Assembly (NCBI GenBank): GCA_029245675.1
Contig: JAQWOV010000016.1
Location: forward strand, 1 to 64,000
Length of the DNA: 64,000 nt
Origin: Acidimicrobiales bacterium
GTDB taxonomy: Bacteria; Actinomycetota; Acidimicrobiia; Acidimicrobiales; MedAcidi-G1
Reading direction: 5' to 3'
The position numbers and the translations under genes were made by a program. The notes below the pieces were generated by a model. It had not been told where the DNA came from, did not search any database, and saw only the letters and a program-made list of their open reading frames with translations. Of this stretch, positions 36,928-46,120 are shown in pieces. The number at the start of each line of letters is the position of its first letter. Position 1 is the first letter of the stretch.

Positions 36928-37553
36928 AAGAGTTCCTTTCTTATAGGTCTTTTAAATGAATGTAACTCTTCTTCGATGTCAGTATGAAATTTACAACCGA
37001 GTAAATGGTCGTTGACCAACCCGACTGACTGCATAAAGGCATACATAGTGGTTGGGCCCACAAAAGACCACCCGCGTTTTTTCAAATCTTTACTCAAAGC
37101 AGTTGATTCTTCTGTGCTAGCAGGAATTGAGTTACCAGATTTATGGCTTATTTTTTTAGGCTCCCATGTCCATATATAAGTTGAAAAAGAATCAAATTCT
37201 TTTTTAAGTTCAAGAAATTTTTGAGCATTGTTTATAACGGATTCGATTTTGCCGCGATGTCGGACAATGCCTTTGTTCTGAAGTAATCGCTCCACGTCTT
37301 TAGTTTTAAAATTTGCGACAATTTCTGGATTGAATCCCTCAAAACTTGATCTAAAGGCTTCTCGTTTTCGCAAAATTGTTAACCATGAAAGGCCGGCTTG
37401 AAAGCCTTCAAGACAAATCTTTTCAAACAAACGAAATTCGTTGGTAACAGGTCGTCCCCACTCAAGATCATGATACGCAATGTAGTCTTCGTGATCTCCG
37501 GGCCACCAGCAACGATCTATTCCATCGAGTCCAGAAATTATTTGATCAGACAT
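36924..37553 (-). CDS. tag: DNA-3-methyladenine glycosylase I
   Basis: 209 residues from the ATG at 37553, which has an AGGA ribosome site; a longer frame from 37604 adds 17 residues foreign to the family. It removes 3-methyladenine from alkylated DNA. RCWWPG, YIAYHDLEWG (with the catalytic Glu), GLSWLTIL and RHRGKI are Tag hallmarks; the zinc ligands Cys, His and the late NDHLLGC Cys-region are kept. It is followed without a gap by an SDR of unrelated function. Confidence 0.93.
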   Translation of the reverse strand: MSDQIISGLDGIDRCWWPGDHEDYIAYHDLEWGRPVTNEFRLFEKICLEGFQAGLSWLTILRKREAFRSSFEGFNPEIVANFKTKDVERLLQNKGIVRHRGKIESVINNAQKFLELKKEFDSFSTYIWTWEPKKISHKSGNSIPASTEESTALSKDLKKRGWSFVGPTTMYAFMQSVGLVNDHLLGCKFHTDIEEELHSFKRPIRKELL

Positions 37554-37634
37554 TCTGCGTTCCTGATGTGTTTCGCCATACACCCTTACAGTACGCTCAA
37601 ACAACAGTTATTTGTCTAACTAGCGGAGATATCA

Positions 37635-37937
37635 ATGATTATTATTGCCGGAACTATTACCTGTGACCCTGAAAAGATGGAAGACGCAGTAGAGGCTATT
37701 CGCCCACTTATGGAAGCCACTCAAGCGGAAGAGGGATGCATCGATTACGTGCTCAGCGCTGACCCTCTAACCCCAGGCGTTATACGCATATTTGAGAAAT
37801 GGGAAAGCGATGAGGCGATAAAAAACCATATGCGTGCCCCACATATGGCCGATTTTCAAGGAAAAATAGCCAATTTTGGGGTTACAGCAATGTCAGTTGA
37901 CCGCTTTGACGGGGCTACGCAAAGTAAACTTTTTTAA
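37635..37937 (+). CDS. Antibiotic biosynthesis monooxygenase (ABM) domain protein
   Basis: 100 residues, a single dimeric alpha-beta barrel. The pattern MIIIAGTITCDPEKMEDAVEAI ... EGCIDYVLSAD ... RIFEKWESDEAIKNHMRAPHM is that of ABM/YgiN proteins, quinol or heme-type mono-oxygenases, mostly of unknown substrate. GGAG lies a few bases before the ATG. The stop is adjacent to the convergent gene at 37938. Confidence 0.85.
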   Translation: MIIIAGTITCDPEKMEDAVEAIRPLMEATQAEEGCIDYVLSADPLTPGVIRIFEKWESDEAIKNHMRAPHMADFQGKIANFGVTAMSVDRFDGATQSKLF

Positions 37938-38981
37938 CTAAGCAGGAACATCAGTTCCGACAGGAATCCCATCAACAATTTGATCAAGGTACTCCGAAAG
38001 TCCCCACCCAACAGAATCATCGCAAGTGTATTTTGTGAGACCTTCAGTTATGCGAGTTAACAATTCGTCGCCTTCAGGAGTGGTTCGTCGGTTACGCAGA
38101 GGAATCAGCGAAGCGACCTCTCCTTTCACCTCGTAACTCCGATTGTCTGTTCGGATTTTTGCTACGAGGCCGGTTTGATACCAGTTTTCATCCCAAGTCG
38201 ACTCAATAGATGCTTCTCGGATCAGATGATACTTATCTCCTTCAAGAACCATTCCGCCAGTTCGAACATTGATCCCATCGCTACTGACCAAGGAAATCAT
38301 CATCGCGAAATCGTCACTGAAAGCCATCGGCAACCAGCGGTACCAAGAAATTGCTTGCCAAAAACGTGCTCCCCAAGATTTGTCACGTAGGCCAAGCCCG
38401 TTAATTTCAAAAGATTCTCCATCAACTTCAATAGTCCCTGTTCCCCTTACATGTTGTTCATAGTGAGCTTTTGAGAAGGATTCTTCAGGATTCTGTTCTG
38501 GTTCTTTGCCGGTAGCAGCGTCAACCGGGCGACCACCAAACATTGGAGAAATACCATGAAAGTCAATGCTCACTTCACATTCCACTCTGGGATTTTCAGT
38601 AAAAGCTATTTTCGGATTCGCCATTTGTAAAGGGTCTGCTAGTAAACAAACATCACCGGAGTATTTCACGCGGAGATGTTCAAATGGTTCAACCACTTCA
38701 ATGCTGAGTCCTCCAGCATCAAAAACATCGTTTGTCGAGATTTTTGGACGCTGATACATGAAACCAATCCGACCATCGGGCAAATAAATGCAACAGGACA
38801 TCTCTGCGTATCCCTCATTTACTCGGTTGCCGATACGAAACCAGCCCCCAACTCCCTTCTCATGATCAATAACGTTGAAATACATTGATTCATTGAAATT
38901 TAAAACTTTTCCAGCATCATGGTTGAACTCATCTTCGGGTTCAAGAACAATTCGGGTAGTTAAACGGTCAGATTCACTCAT
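37938..38981 (-). CDS. Hypothetical protein, lipocalin-like (hydroxyneurosporene synthase/DUF7064-type)
   Basis: 347 residues without signal peptide or membrane segments. Many short beta strands and the segments LRDKSWGARFWQ (after ING.G) and YRWLPMAFSDDFAMM resemble the two-lobed lipocalin-like fold of CrtC and the DUF7064/7065 proteins common in actinobacteria with hydrophobic-substrate metabolism. Function is unknown; it might bind or hydrate a terpene or steroid. Single gene, divergent from an acyl-CoA synthetase. Confidence 0.65.
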   Translation of the reverse strand: MSESDRLTTRIVLEPEDEFNHDAGKVLNFNESMYFNVIDHEKGVGGWFRIGNRVNEGYAEMSCCIYLPDGRIGFMYQRPKISTNDVFDAGGLSIEVVEPFEHLRVKYSGDVCLLADPLQMANPKIAFTENPRVECEVSIDFHGISPMFGGRPVDAATGKEPEQNPEESFSKAHYEQHVRGTGTIEVDGESFEINGLGLRDKSWGARFWQAISWYRWLPMAFSDDFAMMISLVSSDGINVRTGGMVLEGDKYHLIREASIESTWDENWYQTGLVAKIRTDNRSYEVKGEVASLIPLRNRRTTPEGDELLTRITEGLTKYTCDDSVGWGLSEYLDQIVDGIPVGTDVPA

Positions 38982-39084
38982 AATCTATATCATGACAGGC
39001 CTCAACGATTTAGGCTTGATCGGACAAAATCACAAAGATTAAAAAAATTTCGGCCCGCTTCTATTTAAGTAGTGAAACTCGGTG

Positions 39085-39090
39085 TAAATT
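39085..39090 (+). promoter_or_regulatory. -10 box before the acyl-CoA synthetase gene
   Basis: TAAATT lies 7 bases before the ATG at 39098. A GGAG (39092-39095) also stands there, so leaderless and short-leader translation are both possible. Confidence 0.4.
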
Positions 39091-39097
39091 CGGAGTC

Positions 39098-40654
39098 ATG
39101 GATATACGAAAAATTACCAGTGTTGCCGACATCATCCTTACAGGTGCGGCAGAAAAACCCGAAGCAGAAATGATCGTATTTGAAGGTCAGCGTGTTACTT
39201 GGCAAGAAATGAAAGACCGGGCAGGTCAAGCAGCCAATGCGATGGCCTCCGATGGAGTGGGCAACCAAGAACGTATCGCCTATTTAGATAAAAACGGTCT
39301 TGAATATTTTGAACTAGCTTTTGGATGCGGGTTCATAAATGCCGTTACCGTTGCTGTCAATTGGCGATTAGCTCCTCCAGAAATGGCGTACATCATTAAT
39401 GACTCCGAAGCGAAAGTGCTCGTCATCCACGAAGATTTTTCAGAACAACTCGCTACTTTCGAATCTGATCTTGAACACGTACAACGGATTGTTGTCATAG
39501 GAAATCATGACACCCATATCTCTTATGACGATTGGCGCAATGCACAGTCAACAGATTGTGAAATGACACCAGCAGGAGGCGGAGATGTCTCCATGCAGTT
39601 GTACACCTCAGGAACAACAGGCCTTCCTAAAGGAGCTCAACTTACAAACGACAACTTTCAAGCATTATTCAAAGTAGTCAAATGGCAAATGACCGACGAC
39701 TCAAGAAACATGGTTGTTATGCCACTATTCCACATAGCTGGAAGCGGCTGGGCCTTATTTGGTATGGGATGCGGAGCGACATCTATCATGATGCGCGACT
39801 TTGACCCAGTACCCGCCCTTCAACTTATTGAGTCTGAAAAAGCCACTCACGCTATTTTCGTCCCAGCAATCCTCGGGTTCTTCTTACTAGTTCCAAGCGA
39901 AGGTATTGACTTGAGTTCTATGGAACTCATCGCTTACGGTGCATCACCAATCACTCAAGATGTGCTGGTTAAATCTATGGAACAGTTTGGATGCCAATAC
40001 ATGCAGGTATACGGACTATCAGAAACTACTGGTGCTGTAACCCAATTAGATCCAGAGGACCATGATCCAGGAGGACCAAGAGAACATCTGCTTCGATCAG
40101 CCGGAAAAGCGATTGAAGGAGTAGAACTAAAGATTGTTGATGAAGAAACCGGAGACTCACTTCCAGACGGAGAAGTGGGCGAAGTCTGGATCAAAGGTAA
40201 CCAGAACATGTTGGGATATTGGAAACTCCCAGAAGCAACTGATGAAGCACTACCTGGAGGTGGATGGTTCCGATCAGGTGATGCCGCCTATATCGAAGAC
40301 GGATACCTCTACATTCATGACCGGGTAAAAGACATGATTATTTCTGGTGGCGAGAATGTTTACCCCGCAGAAATTGAAAATGCTCTTATGGGCCATGAAG
40401 CGATAGCTGATGTTGGAGTTATTGGAGTTCCAGATGACAAATGGGGAGAAGTAGGAAAAGCAATGGTGGTAGTAGCTCCTGGTAGTGAAGTAACTGAAGA
40501 AGAAATTATTGCCTTCGCCAGAGAGAGACTTGCAGGATTCAAATGTCCTCAAACCGTTGATTTCGTAGAAGCGCTTCCACGTAATCCATCTGGAAAAATA
40601 CTTAAACGCGAATTGCGTGACCCCTTTTGGGAAGGAAGAGAAAGACAGGTTTAA
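39098..40654 (+). CDS. Acyl-CoA synthetase (AMP-forming, long-chain-type)
   Basis: 518 residues of the ANL superfamily, which activates a carboxylic acid with ATP and CoA. The P-loop YTSGTTGLPKGA (169-180), YGLSETTG, GWFRSGD and the late NPSGKILKREL with the catalytic Lys are all present. The acid is not evident; fatty acids or aromatic acids are possible. Followed by an SDR 51 bases later. Confidence 0.92.
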   Translation: MDIRKITSVADIILTGAAEKPEAEMIVFEGQRVTWQEMKDRAGQAANAMASDGVGNQERIAYLDKNGLEYFELAFGCGFINAVTVAVNWRLAPPEMAYIINDSEAKVLVIHEDFSEQLATFESDLEHVQRIVVIGNHDTHISYDDWRNAQSTDCEMTPAGGGDVSMQLYTSGTTGLPKGAQLTNDNFQALFKVVKWQMTDDSRNMVVMPLFHIAGSGWALFGMGCGATSIMMRDFDPVPALQLIESEKATHAIFVPAILGFFLLVPSEGIDLSSMELIAYGASPITQDVLVKSMEQFGCQYMQVYGLSETTGAVTQLDPEDHDPGGPREHLLRSAGKAIEGVELKIVDEETGDSLPDGEVGEVWIKGNQNMLGYWKLPEATDEALPGGGWFRSGDAAYIEDGYLYIHDRVKDMIISGGENVYPAEIENALMGHEAIADVGVIGVPDDKWGEVGKAMVVVAPGSEVTEEEIIAFARERLAGFKCPQTVDFVEALPRNPSGKILKRELRDPFWEGRERQV

Positions 40655-40705
40655 GTAACCGCCCGCTAGCGCTACTTACGATACTCCCGGCTAGAGTCAC
40701 CGATC

Positions 40706-41485
40706 ATGGATAGAAATTTAGAAGGAAAAGTAGCGATCGTTACTGGTGGATCCCGAGGGATAGGCCGATCAATAGCCCAAACAATGTCGGAGGCTGGCGC
40801 CAAAGTAATGATTACAAGCCGCAAAGCCGACGCTTGTGAAGAAACTGCGGAAGCAATTACTAAAGAAACAGGCGGCGAAGTAGCTTATGTGCCAGGTCAC
40901 GTTGGAAGACCTGAAGATACTGAACGAGTCATAACGGCCACATTGGACACATTTGGAGCTATTGACATTTTGGTCAATAACGCTGCAACCAATCCCTACG
41001 CAGGACCTGTTATAGATGTTGATATACCACGCTGGGAAAAAACATTTGATGTGAACGTGACCGCTCCGCTTGCGTGGGTTCAAGCATGCTGGGGTGCCTA
41101 TATGAAAGAACACGGCGGAAATATCATAAACATCTCTTCCGTTGGCGCTTTCTCAACAAACGCAATTCTTGGAGTTTATGACATCACGAAATCAGCGTTA
41201 ATACATTTGACACAGCAACTTGCTGCCGAACTTGGTCCAAACACTCGAGTAAATGCAATTTGCCCAGGACTTATTAAGACTGATTTTGCAAAAGTTCTTT
41301 GGGAAGAAGGACGAGGCGATCAGGTCGCACAAATGTATCCACTTAAAAGACTTGGTGAAGTAGAAGACATAGCGCAGGCAGCGCTATTTTTAGCTACCGA
41401 ATCGTCTGATTGGATTACTGGCCAAGCAATAGTTGTTGATGGCGGTGGGCTCGCAGGATTTGGGACCCCTTCAGTTTCTTTATAA
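40706..41485 (+). CDS. Short-chain dehydrogenase/reductase (FabG-like)
   Basis: 259 residues. TGGSRGIGRSIA binds NAD(P), NNAATN stabilises the fold, NISSVGAFS and YDITKSALIHLTQQLAAELG carry the Ser-Tyr-Lys set, and GLIKTDF plus IVVDGGG close the family pattern. The neighbouring acyl-CoA synthetase suggests a 3-hydroxyacyl-CoA or alcohol substrate, but this is a guess from context. Confidence 0.9.
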   Translation: MDRNLEGKVAIVTGGSRGIGRSIAQTMSEAGAKVMITSRKADACEETAEAITKETGGEVAYVPGHVGRPEDTERVITATLDTFGAIDILVNNAATNPYAGPVIDVDIPRWEKTFDVNVTAPLAWVQACWGAYMKEHGGNIINISSVGAFSTNAILGVYDITKSALIHLTQQLAAELGPNTRVNAICPGLIKTDFAKVLWEEGRGDQVAQMYPLKRLGEVEDIAQAALFLATESSDWITGQAIVVDGGGLAGFGTPSVSL

Positions 41486-41501
41486 CGAATCAATAAAAGC
41501 G

Positions 41502-42650
41502 TTATACGTCTAGTTGGTTTCCGAGACTCTCAGTAGCGTCAATAAATTCTTGCACCATCTCTAAAACCACTTGTGCAGCTGGGCGTGAACGATTCATAGA
41601 TCCCACAATTTGTCCAACAAAATAGGTGGCTAATTTCTCCGCACCAGATCCGCTTTTATGTGCTGAACGATTAATTCTTTGCTGAGTCCCACCCGTCAAT
41701 AGTGACTGCAACGGCATCCCCAGAGGATCAGGGGTGTCTTCACGATCCCACTCATCTGTCCACGCGGTACGAAGCATACGTGCTGGTTTACCAGTAAGAG
41801 AACGAGACCGTAATGTGTCATGAGTGTTTGCTTCAAGCATTTTTTGTTTAACCACAGGATGGGTTTCAGCCTCTTCAGTAGTCAACCAAACTGATCCACA
41901 CCAAACTCCCGCGGCCCCTAAAGCCATAGCCGCTGCCATTTGACGTCCGCCACCTATACCTCCGGCACCTAGAACAGGAACTGGGGAAACAGCATCAACC
42001 ACATCAGGTATCAAAACCATTGTTCCGATCTCTCCGGTGTGACCACCAGCTTCAGCGCCTTGAGCGATAATCAAATCAGCTCCAGCGTTGACATTGCGTT
42101 CGGCATGAACGCGAGAACCTGCTAAAGCAGCTACCTTTACCCCTACTTTGTGGCACTGTTCAATCATCTCAGGGGGTGGAGGTCCAAGTGCGTTAGCCAT
42201 CAGAGCGGGCTGATGTGACAAAGCTATTTCTAATTGCTCTCCAGCCCTATTTGCGGAAAAAGGAGCATCTGCAGATTTGCCTAAAGAACCCCAAGCTGAT
42301 TCTTGATCGTTGGTGTCCTCATCTAATGGAACTTCGTAACGGGTCAAAAGGTCATTAAGAAAATCACGATGCTCACCTGGAATTAAGGCCGCGACATCTG
42401 CCATAGTTAAGCCTCCGTCGTCGTCTCCTGCGTAACGAGCGGGGACAATTAAATCCACTCCAAAGGGGCGATCACCTACTTCTTCTCGTATCCAAGCCAA
42501 ATCTATTTCAAGGTCCTGGTCAGAATGAGCTACCGCGCCGAGAACTCCCATGCCTCCTGCCTTGCTAACTGCCGCAACTACATCTCGACAATGAGAGAAG
42601 GCCAAAATAGGAAATTCAATTTCAAACATTTCGGTAATTGGAGTTTTCAT
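41502..42650 (-). CDS. Nitronate monooxygenase family protein
   Basis: 382-residue FMN TIM barrel. The catalytic His is in QGAEAGGHTG, and VPVLGAGGIGGGRQMAAAMALGAAGVWCGSVWL binds the FMN phosphate. The family oxidises nitronates or acts as an enoyl reductase-like flavoprotein. A long acidic insertion (about 85-125) is less usual. Convergent with the SDR across 16 bases. Confidence 0.85.
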   Translation of the reverse strand: MKTPITEMFEIEFPILAFSHCRDVVAAVSKAGGMGVLGAVAHSDQDLEIDLAWIREEVGDRPFGVDLIVPARYAGDDDGGLTMADVAALIPGEHRDFLNDLLTRYEVPLDEDTNDQESAWGSLGKSADAPFSANRAGEQLEIALSHQPALMANALGPPPPEMIEQCHKVGVKVAALAGSRVHAERNVNAGADLIIAQGAEAGGHTGEIGTMVLIPDVVDAVSPVPVLGAGGIGGGRQMAAAMALGAAGVWCGSVWLTTEEAETHPVVKQKMLEANTHDTLRSRSLTGKPARMLRTAWTDEWDREDTPDPLGMPLQSLLTGGTQQRINRSAHKSGSGAEKLATYFVGQIVGSMNRSRPAAQVVLEMVQEFIDATESLGNQLDV

Positions 42651-42740
42651 TAGGGTCCTTTCTGTTTCAATGCCTCTGGCTTATTATCTTAGAGACGTTA
42701 CTCGGTACCAAAGCAATGATGGCAATAGGTAGAACACATA

Positions 42741-43514
42741 ATGAGTGAAGTAGTAATCGGCTGGTGGGGGTTAGCTTTATCGCTTTTACTTATCGCAGCA
42801 GCGATAGGCGTGTCTTTAAGTTACCAATTAAAGCTAGAGCGAAGCCTTCTAGTGGCGACTTTACGGGCTGTAACTCAGCTGGCGTTAGCAGGATGGGCGC
42901 TGGCATTAATTCTTGACGACGATACCTCAACAGTTTTTGCATGGCTTTGGGTCGGGGCGATGGTTCCAGCGGCAGCATTAACTGCAAAACGAAGAGAGTC
43001 GCGTTTGCCGGGATTAATGCTTTCAACCTCCATTGGATACATTTTTGGTCTTGGTATATCTCTAACCGTTGTTTTTGCACTTGGAATAATGCCTCTAGAA
43101 AACCGCGTGCTCGTCCCTATTGCAGGAATGATTGTTGGCAACTCTTTGAAAGTAGTAGTAGTAGCTGCCACTCGTTTGGTCGATGCAGTCAGAGACCAAA
43201 GCGGGGAGATAGAAGCAATGCTTGCATTAGGCATAGATCGAAGAAGATCTTTAAATAAGGTAAGAACAGAAGCTCTTCGTTTAGCGTTGCTTCCGCAAAT
43301 TGAAACAACTCGATCAGTTGGAATCGTTTTTTTGCCAGGGGTTCTCACTGGTCTTATTCTCGCCGGAATAGATCCGTTAGATGCCGCCATTATTCAAGCA
43401 TCAGTTCTATTTCTGATTCTCGGCTCCGCTGCTATCACAGGTCTCGTAGTAGTGATAACGGGGGCTAATCAATTCATTACGAATGACCAAAGATTAATTA
43501 TTCCTGAGTCTTAA
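42741..43514 (+). CDS. ABC transporter permease, FetB/YbbM family
   Basis: 257 residues with six to seven membrane segments. The family stretch RNRV.VPIAGMIVGNSLK (here LENRVLVPIAGMIVGNS) and the cytoplasmic EAMLALG...RSLNKVRTEALRLALLPQIETTRSVGIVFLPG are UPF0014 hallmarks. FetB works with the ATPase FetA in iron homeostasis; no ATPase gene is adjacent. Its end overlaps the convergent maf by 17 bases. Confidence 0.85.
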   Translation: MSEVVIGWWGLALSLLLIAAAIGVSLSYQLKLERSLLVATLRAVTQLALAGWALALILDDDTSTVFAWLWVGAMVPAAALTAKRRESRLPGLMLSTSIGYIFGLGISLTVVFALGIMPLENRVLVPIAGMIVGNSLKVVVVAATRLVDAVRDQSGEIEAMLALGIDRRRSLNKVRTEALRLALLPQIETTRSVGIVFLPGVLTGLILAGIDPLDAAIIQASVLFLILGSAAITGLVVVITGANQFITNDQRLIIPES

Positions 43515-44061
43515 GAAACTGCATGAGTTCAAATACAGCGTTCATTGAAAGACCAATAACGTTTTCTTGACATCCATCAACTTTAGAAATTAGATCTGCG
43601 CCATGCCCTTGGATGGCATACCCGCCCGCTTTGTCAAGCGATTCACCAATTTTTACGTAGTCTTCAATCTCTTCATCAGTTAAGTCACGAAAAGTGACCT
43701 CGGTACTTATAACTCCGGAAATATCTTGACCGCCATGGCGAAAAGCTATACCACCAATAATTTGGTGAGTTTGCCCAGAAAGATATTCAAGCATCGTTAC
43801 CGCTCTCTTTTGGGTTCCTGGTTTACCTAGAATTTTGTCATCAATCACCGCAACGGTGTCAGCGGCGAGCCCAGTCTCGTGGGGTTCAATAACATCTCGT
43901 AATTTCTCTAAAGCAAGTCTTTCAACTAAAGCTGAAGGAGATTCACCAGATTGGGGTGTTTCATCAATCTGAGGGACACGGACCTCTACATCGAACCCAT
44001 AATCTTGTAATAAGCGAAGTCGTTGAGGAGATCGCGAAGCAAGAATAAGAGTCTTATCCAC
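43498..44061 (-). CDS. maf: Maf-like nucleotide pyrophosphatase
   Basis: 187 residues. It hydrolyses non-canonical or pyrimidine nucleoside triphosphates and prevents their use in nucleic acids. ILASRSPQRLRLL is the phosphate-binding start, VPQIDET, LAADTVAVIDDKILGKP and GYAIQGHGADLI are family motifs. The start overlaps the dusB end by 8 bases, so it is the last gene of that operon. Confidence 0.92.
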   Translation of the reverse strand: MDKTLILASRSPQRLRLLQDYGFDVEVRVPQIDETPQSGESPSALVERLALEKLRDVIEPHETGLAADTVAVIDDKILGKPGTQKRAVTMLEYLSGQTHQIIGGIAFRHGGQDISGVISTEVTFRDLTDEEIEDYVKIGESLDKAGGYAIQGHGADLISKVDGCQENVIGLSMNAVFELMQFLKTQE

Positions 44062-45244
44062 CTGACACCAACACTTCAGCCTCAGCAGGTGGGGGAGTTA
44101 TATCATCTGGATTGTCCAACCAACCCTCTGGTAAAGCCACTTTCCTCGGCCCACCTCTATGACTGCGTGGAATACGTAACGATTCGGGGTCAAGAGACAG
44201 ATCGGAGTTCAAATCGGCAAGACAGAGCTTCAAGTCATCAAGCGACTCAATCATTTTTAACGCATGCCGAGCCGCAGGGCCGGTTGCATATCCTTTTAAA
44301 TACCAAGAGGTGTGTTTACGAAAGTCTTTTATCCCTTGTGGCCCTGCCCAGTCAACGAGTAAGCCTGCATGTCGAATCATAGTTTCACAGACATCTCTGA
44401 GCAGTGGAGGATCAGTAGGTTCTTGACCACCAGACTCTGGATTAACTCCGAAAACGGAAGCAAGATCCCCGAACAACCAAGGTCTTCCCAAACACCCTCG
44501 GCCTACGACTACACCATCGCATCCTGTTGATCGCATCATTCGCAGAGCATCCCAGGGTTCCCATATATCTCCATTCCCAAAAACAGGAATAGAGGTAACT
44601 GACTGTTTTAAGGCCTCAATTTTTGTCCAATTAGCTTCACCCGAATAAAGTTGTTCAGCGGTTCGGGCATGAAGAGCGATAGAAGCCGCTCCGAGATCCT
44701 CTGCGATTCGACCTGTATCTAAGAACGTTTGGTGCTTATCGTCAGCGCCAACTCTAAATTTCAGCGTTACGGGAATCGAATCTGCAGCATCAATAGCAGC
44801 CTTAACAATAGAGGCAAGAAGTTTTGGCTTTAAAGGAAGTGCAGCTCCGCCACCCTTCCTCGTTACTTTCGGCATCGGGCAACCAAAGTTGAGGTCTACA
44901 TGATCGACACGATCTTCACTGACTAATATTCTTACAGCTTCGTACATGCTCACTGGTTCAGTTCCATAAAGCTGAATGCTTCGCAGTTTCTCTTCTGGAG
45001 AAAAATGAGTGAGCCGACGAGTCTTCAAATGGCCTTCAACAAGGCCACGGGCAGTAATCATTTCGCTGACATAAAGGCCCGCTCCAAATTCTCTACAAAG
45101 TGTTCTAAATGGAGCATTGGTTACCCCTGCCATAGGGGCAAGAACCACTGGAGGCCAAACAGGAATATCGCCAATTTTGGGTACGCCAAACTCGTTTGGT
45201 GCAGCTACTTGAACTTCTTTGTTCACAGTTGTTCGTAAACCCAT
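44054..45244 (-). CDS. dusB: tRNA-dihydrouridine synthase
   Basis: 396 residues. An FMN enzyme that reduces uridines in the tRNA D-loop. VVLAPMAGVTNAPFR binds FMN, LNFGCPMPKVTRKGGGAAL contains the catalytic Cys, and GNGDIWEPWDALRMM..GCDGVVVGRG closes the barrel. It lacks the neighbouring fis or regulator seen in proteobacteria. A -10 box 6 bases before the ATG gives it its own leaderless promoter 18 bases after the formylglycine-generating enzyme gene. Confidence 0.93.
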   Translation of the reverse strand: MGLRTTVNKEVQVAAPNEFGVPKIGDIPVWPPVVLAPMAGVTNAPFRTLCREFGAGLYVSEMITARGLVEGHLKTRRLTHFSPEEKLRSIQLYGTEPVSMYEAVRILVSEDRVDHVDLNFGCPMPKVTRKGGGAALPLKPKLLASIVKAAIDAADSIPVTLKFRVGADDKHQTFLDTGRIAEDLGAASIALHARTAEQLYSGEANWTKIEALKQSVTSIPVFGNGDIWEPWDALRMMRSTGCDGVVVGRGCLGRPWLFGDLASVFGVNPESGGQEPTDPPLLRDVCETMIRHAGLLVDWAGPQGIKDFRKHTSWYLKGYATGPAARHALKMIESLDDLKLCLADLNSDLSLDPESLRIPRSHRGGPRKVALPEGWLDNPDDITPPPAEAEVLVSGG

Positions 45245-45250
45245 AACAAT

Positions 45251-45256
45251 AGGTTA
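45251..45256 (-). promoter_or_regulatory. -10 box of a leaderless promoter for dusB
   Basis: TAACCT on the minus strand, 6 bases before the ATG at 45244, with no ribosome site. Confidence 0.45.
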
Positions 45257-45262
45257 CGGCGA

Positions 45263-46120
45263 TTAGCGAGCGAGTCGGATGCCTTGATGTCCAGTTGAAC
45301 TATCTGGGGTAGTAGAGGAACGCGCTCCTAGCCGGTAACGGTGACAGTAACTGTCATGACAAAGAAAAGACCCCCCCTTAATTACTCGATGAGTTCCAAT
45401 CTGCGCTCCCTTAGGATCCACTATTGGACGTACGTCCCCGAATTGAGTTGAAAACCAGTCACTGCACCACTCCCAAATATTTCCTGAGCAATTGAAGAGT
45501 CCAAATTCGTTTGGCTCGAAGGCATCAACAGGACAGGTTCCGGCATACCCATCTTCAGCAGTGTCCTCCGTTGGAAAAACACCTGTCCAAATATTGCATC
45601 TATGTTCTCCATCAACAAGTAATTCATTTCCCCACGGTAAATCACATTGGTCAAGACCACCTCGTGCAGCAAACTCCCACTCCGCTTCAGTAGGTAGACG
45701 AGCTCCGGCCCACTCAGCAAAAGCAACAGCATCAAACCATGAAACATGGACAACAGGATGATTTCCACGGTCAACAATAGAACTATCTGGGCCCTCGGGA
45801 TTCCTCCAATGTGCTTCGTAAACCTGCCTCCACCACTCAGCGCCAAGAACACCCCGTGTAGCAGGAAATTCCAGAGGGAGATGCCCAGAAAAAACGAAAG
45901 ACCAACCTTCTTTTTCCGCAGTAGTTACATAACTAGTTTCTTGCGTGAACTCTAAGAACTCTTCGTTAGTAACTGCAGTAGCAGAGATAGAGAAAGGCTC
46001 TACCGCAACTTCTCGAACTGGACCTTCACCATCAGATTGGTAGGACCTCGAATTATCACTTCCCATCTGGAAGGATCCTCCTTCGAGATCCACAAAACGG
46101 GATAGTTCTTTAAAACTCAA
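45263..46120 (-). CDS. Formylglycine-generating enzyme family protein
   Basis: 285 residues of the SUMF1 fold. It oxidises a Cys in a client sulfatase to formylglycine using copper and oxygen. Cys254 and Cys259 in GGSFLCHDSYCHRYR match the active pair Cys336/Cys341 of human FGE at the same spacing, and RSSTTPDSST follows as in the human enzyme. Many relatives lack these Cys, so this is a real FGE candidate. No sulfatase with CxPxR is in the window. The start overlaps the alpha/beta hydrolase by 4 bases. Confidence 0.88.
   Translation of the reverse strand: MSFKELSRFVDLEGGSFQMGSDNSRSYQSDGEGPVREVAVEPFSISATAVTNEEFLEFTQETSYVTTAEKEGWSFVFSGHLPLEFPATRGVLGAEWWRQVYEAHWRNPEGPDSSIVDRGNHPVVHVSWFDAVAFAEWAGARLPTEAEWEFAARGGLDQCDLPWGNELLVDGEHRCNIWTGVFPTEDTAEDGYAGTCPVDAFEPNEFGLFNCSGNIWEWCSDWFSTQFGDVRPIVDPKGAQIGTHRVIKGGSFLCHDSYCHRYRLGARSSTTPDSSTGHQGIRLAR

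Noticed and set aside
42875-43390. A 171-residue minus-strand open frame opposite the FetB-like permease
   Set aside because: Antisense shadow; the plus-strand membrane protein matches UPF0014 motifs.
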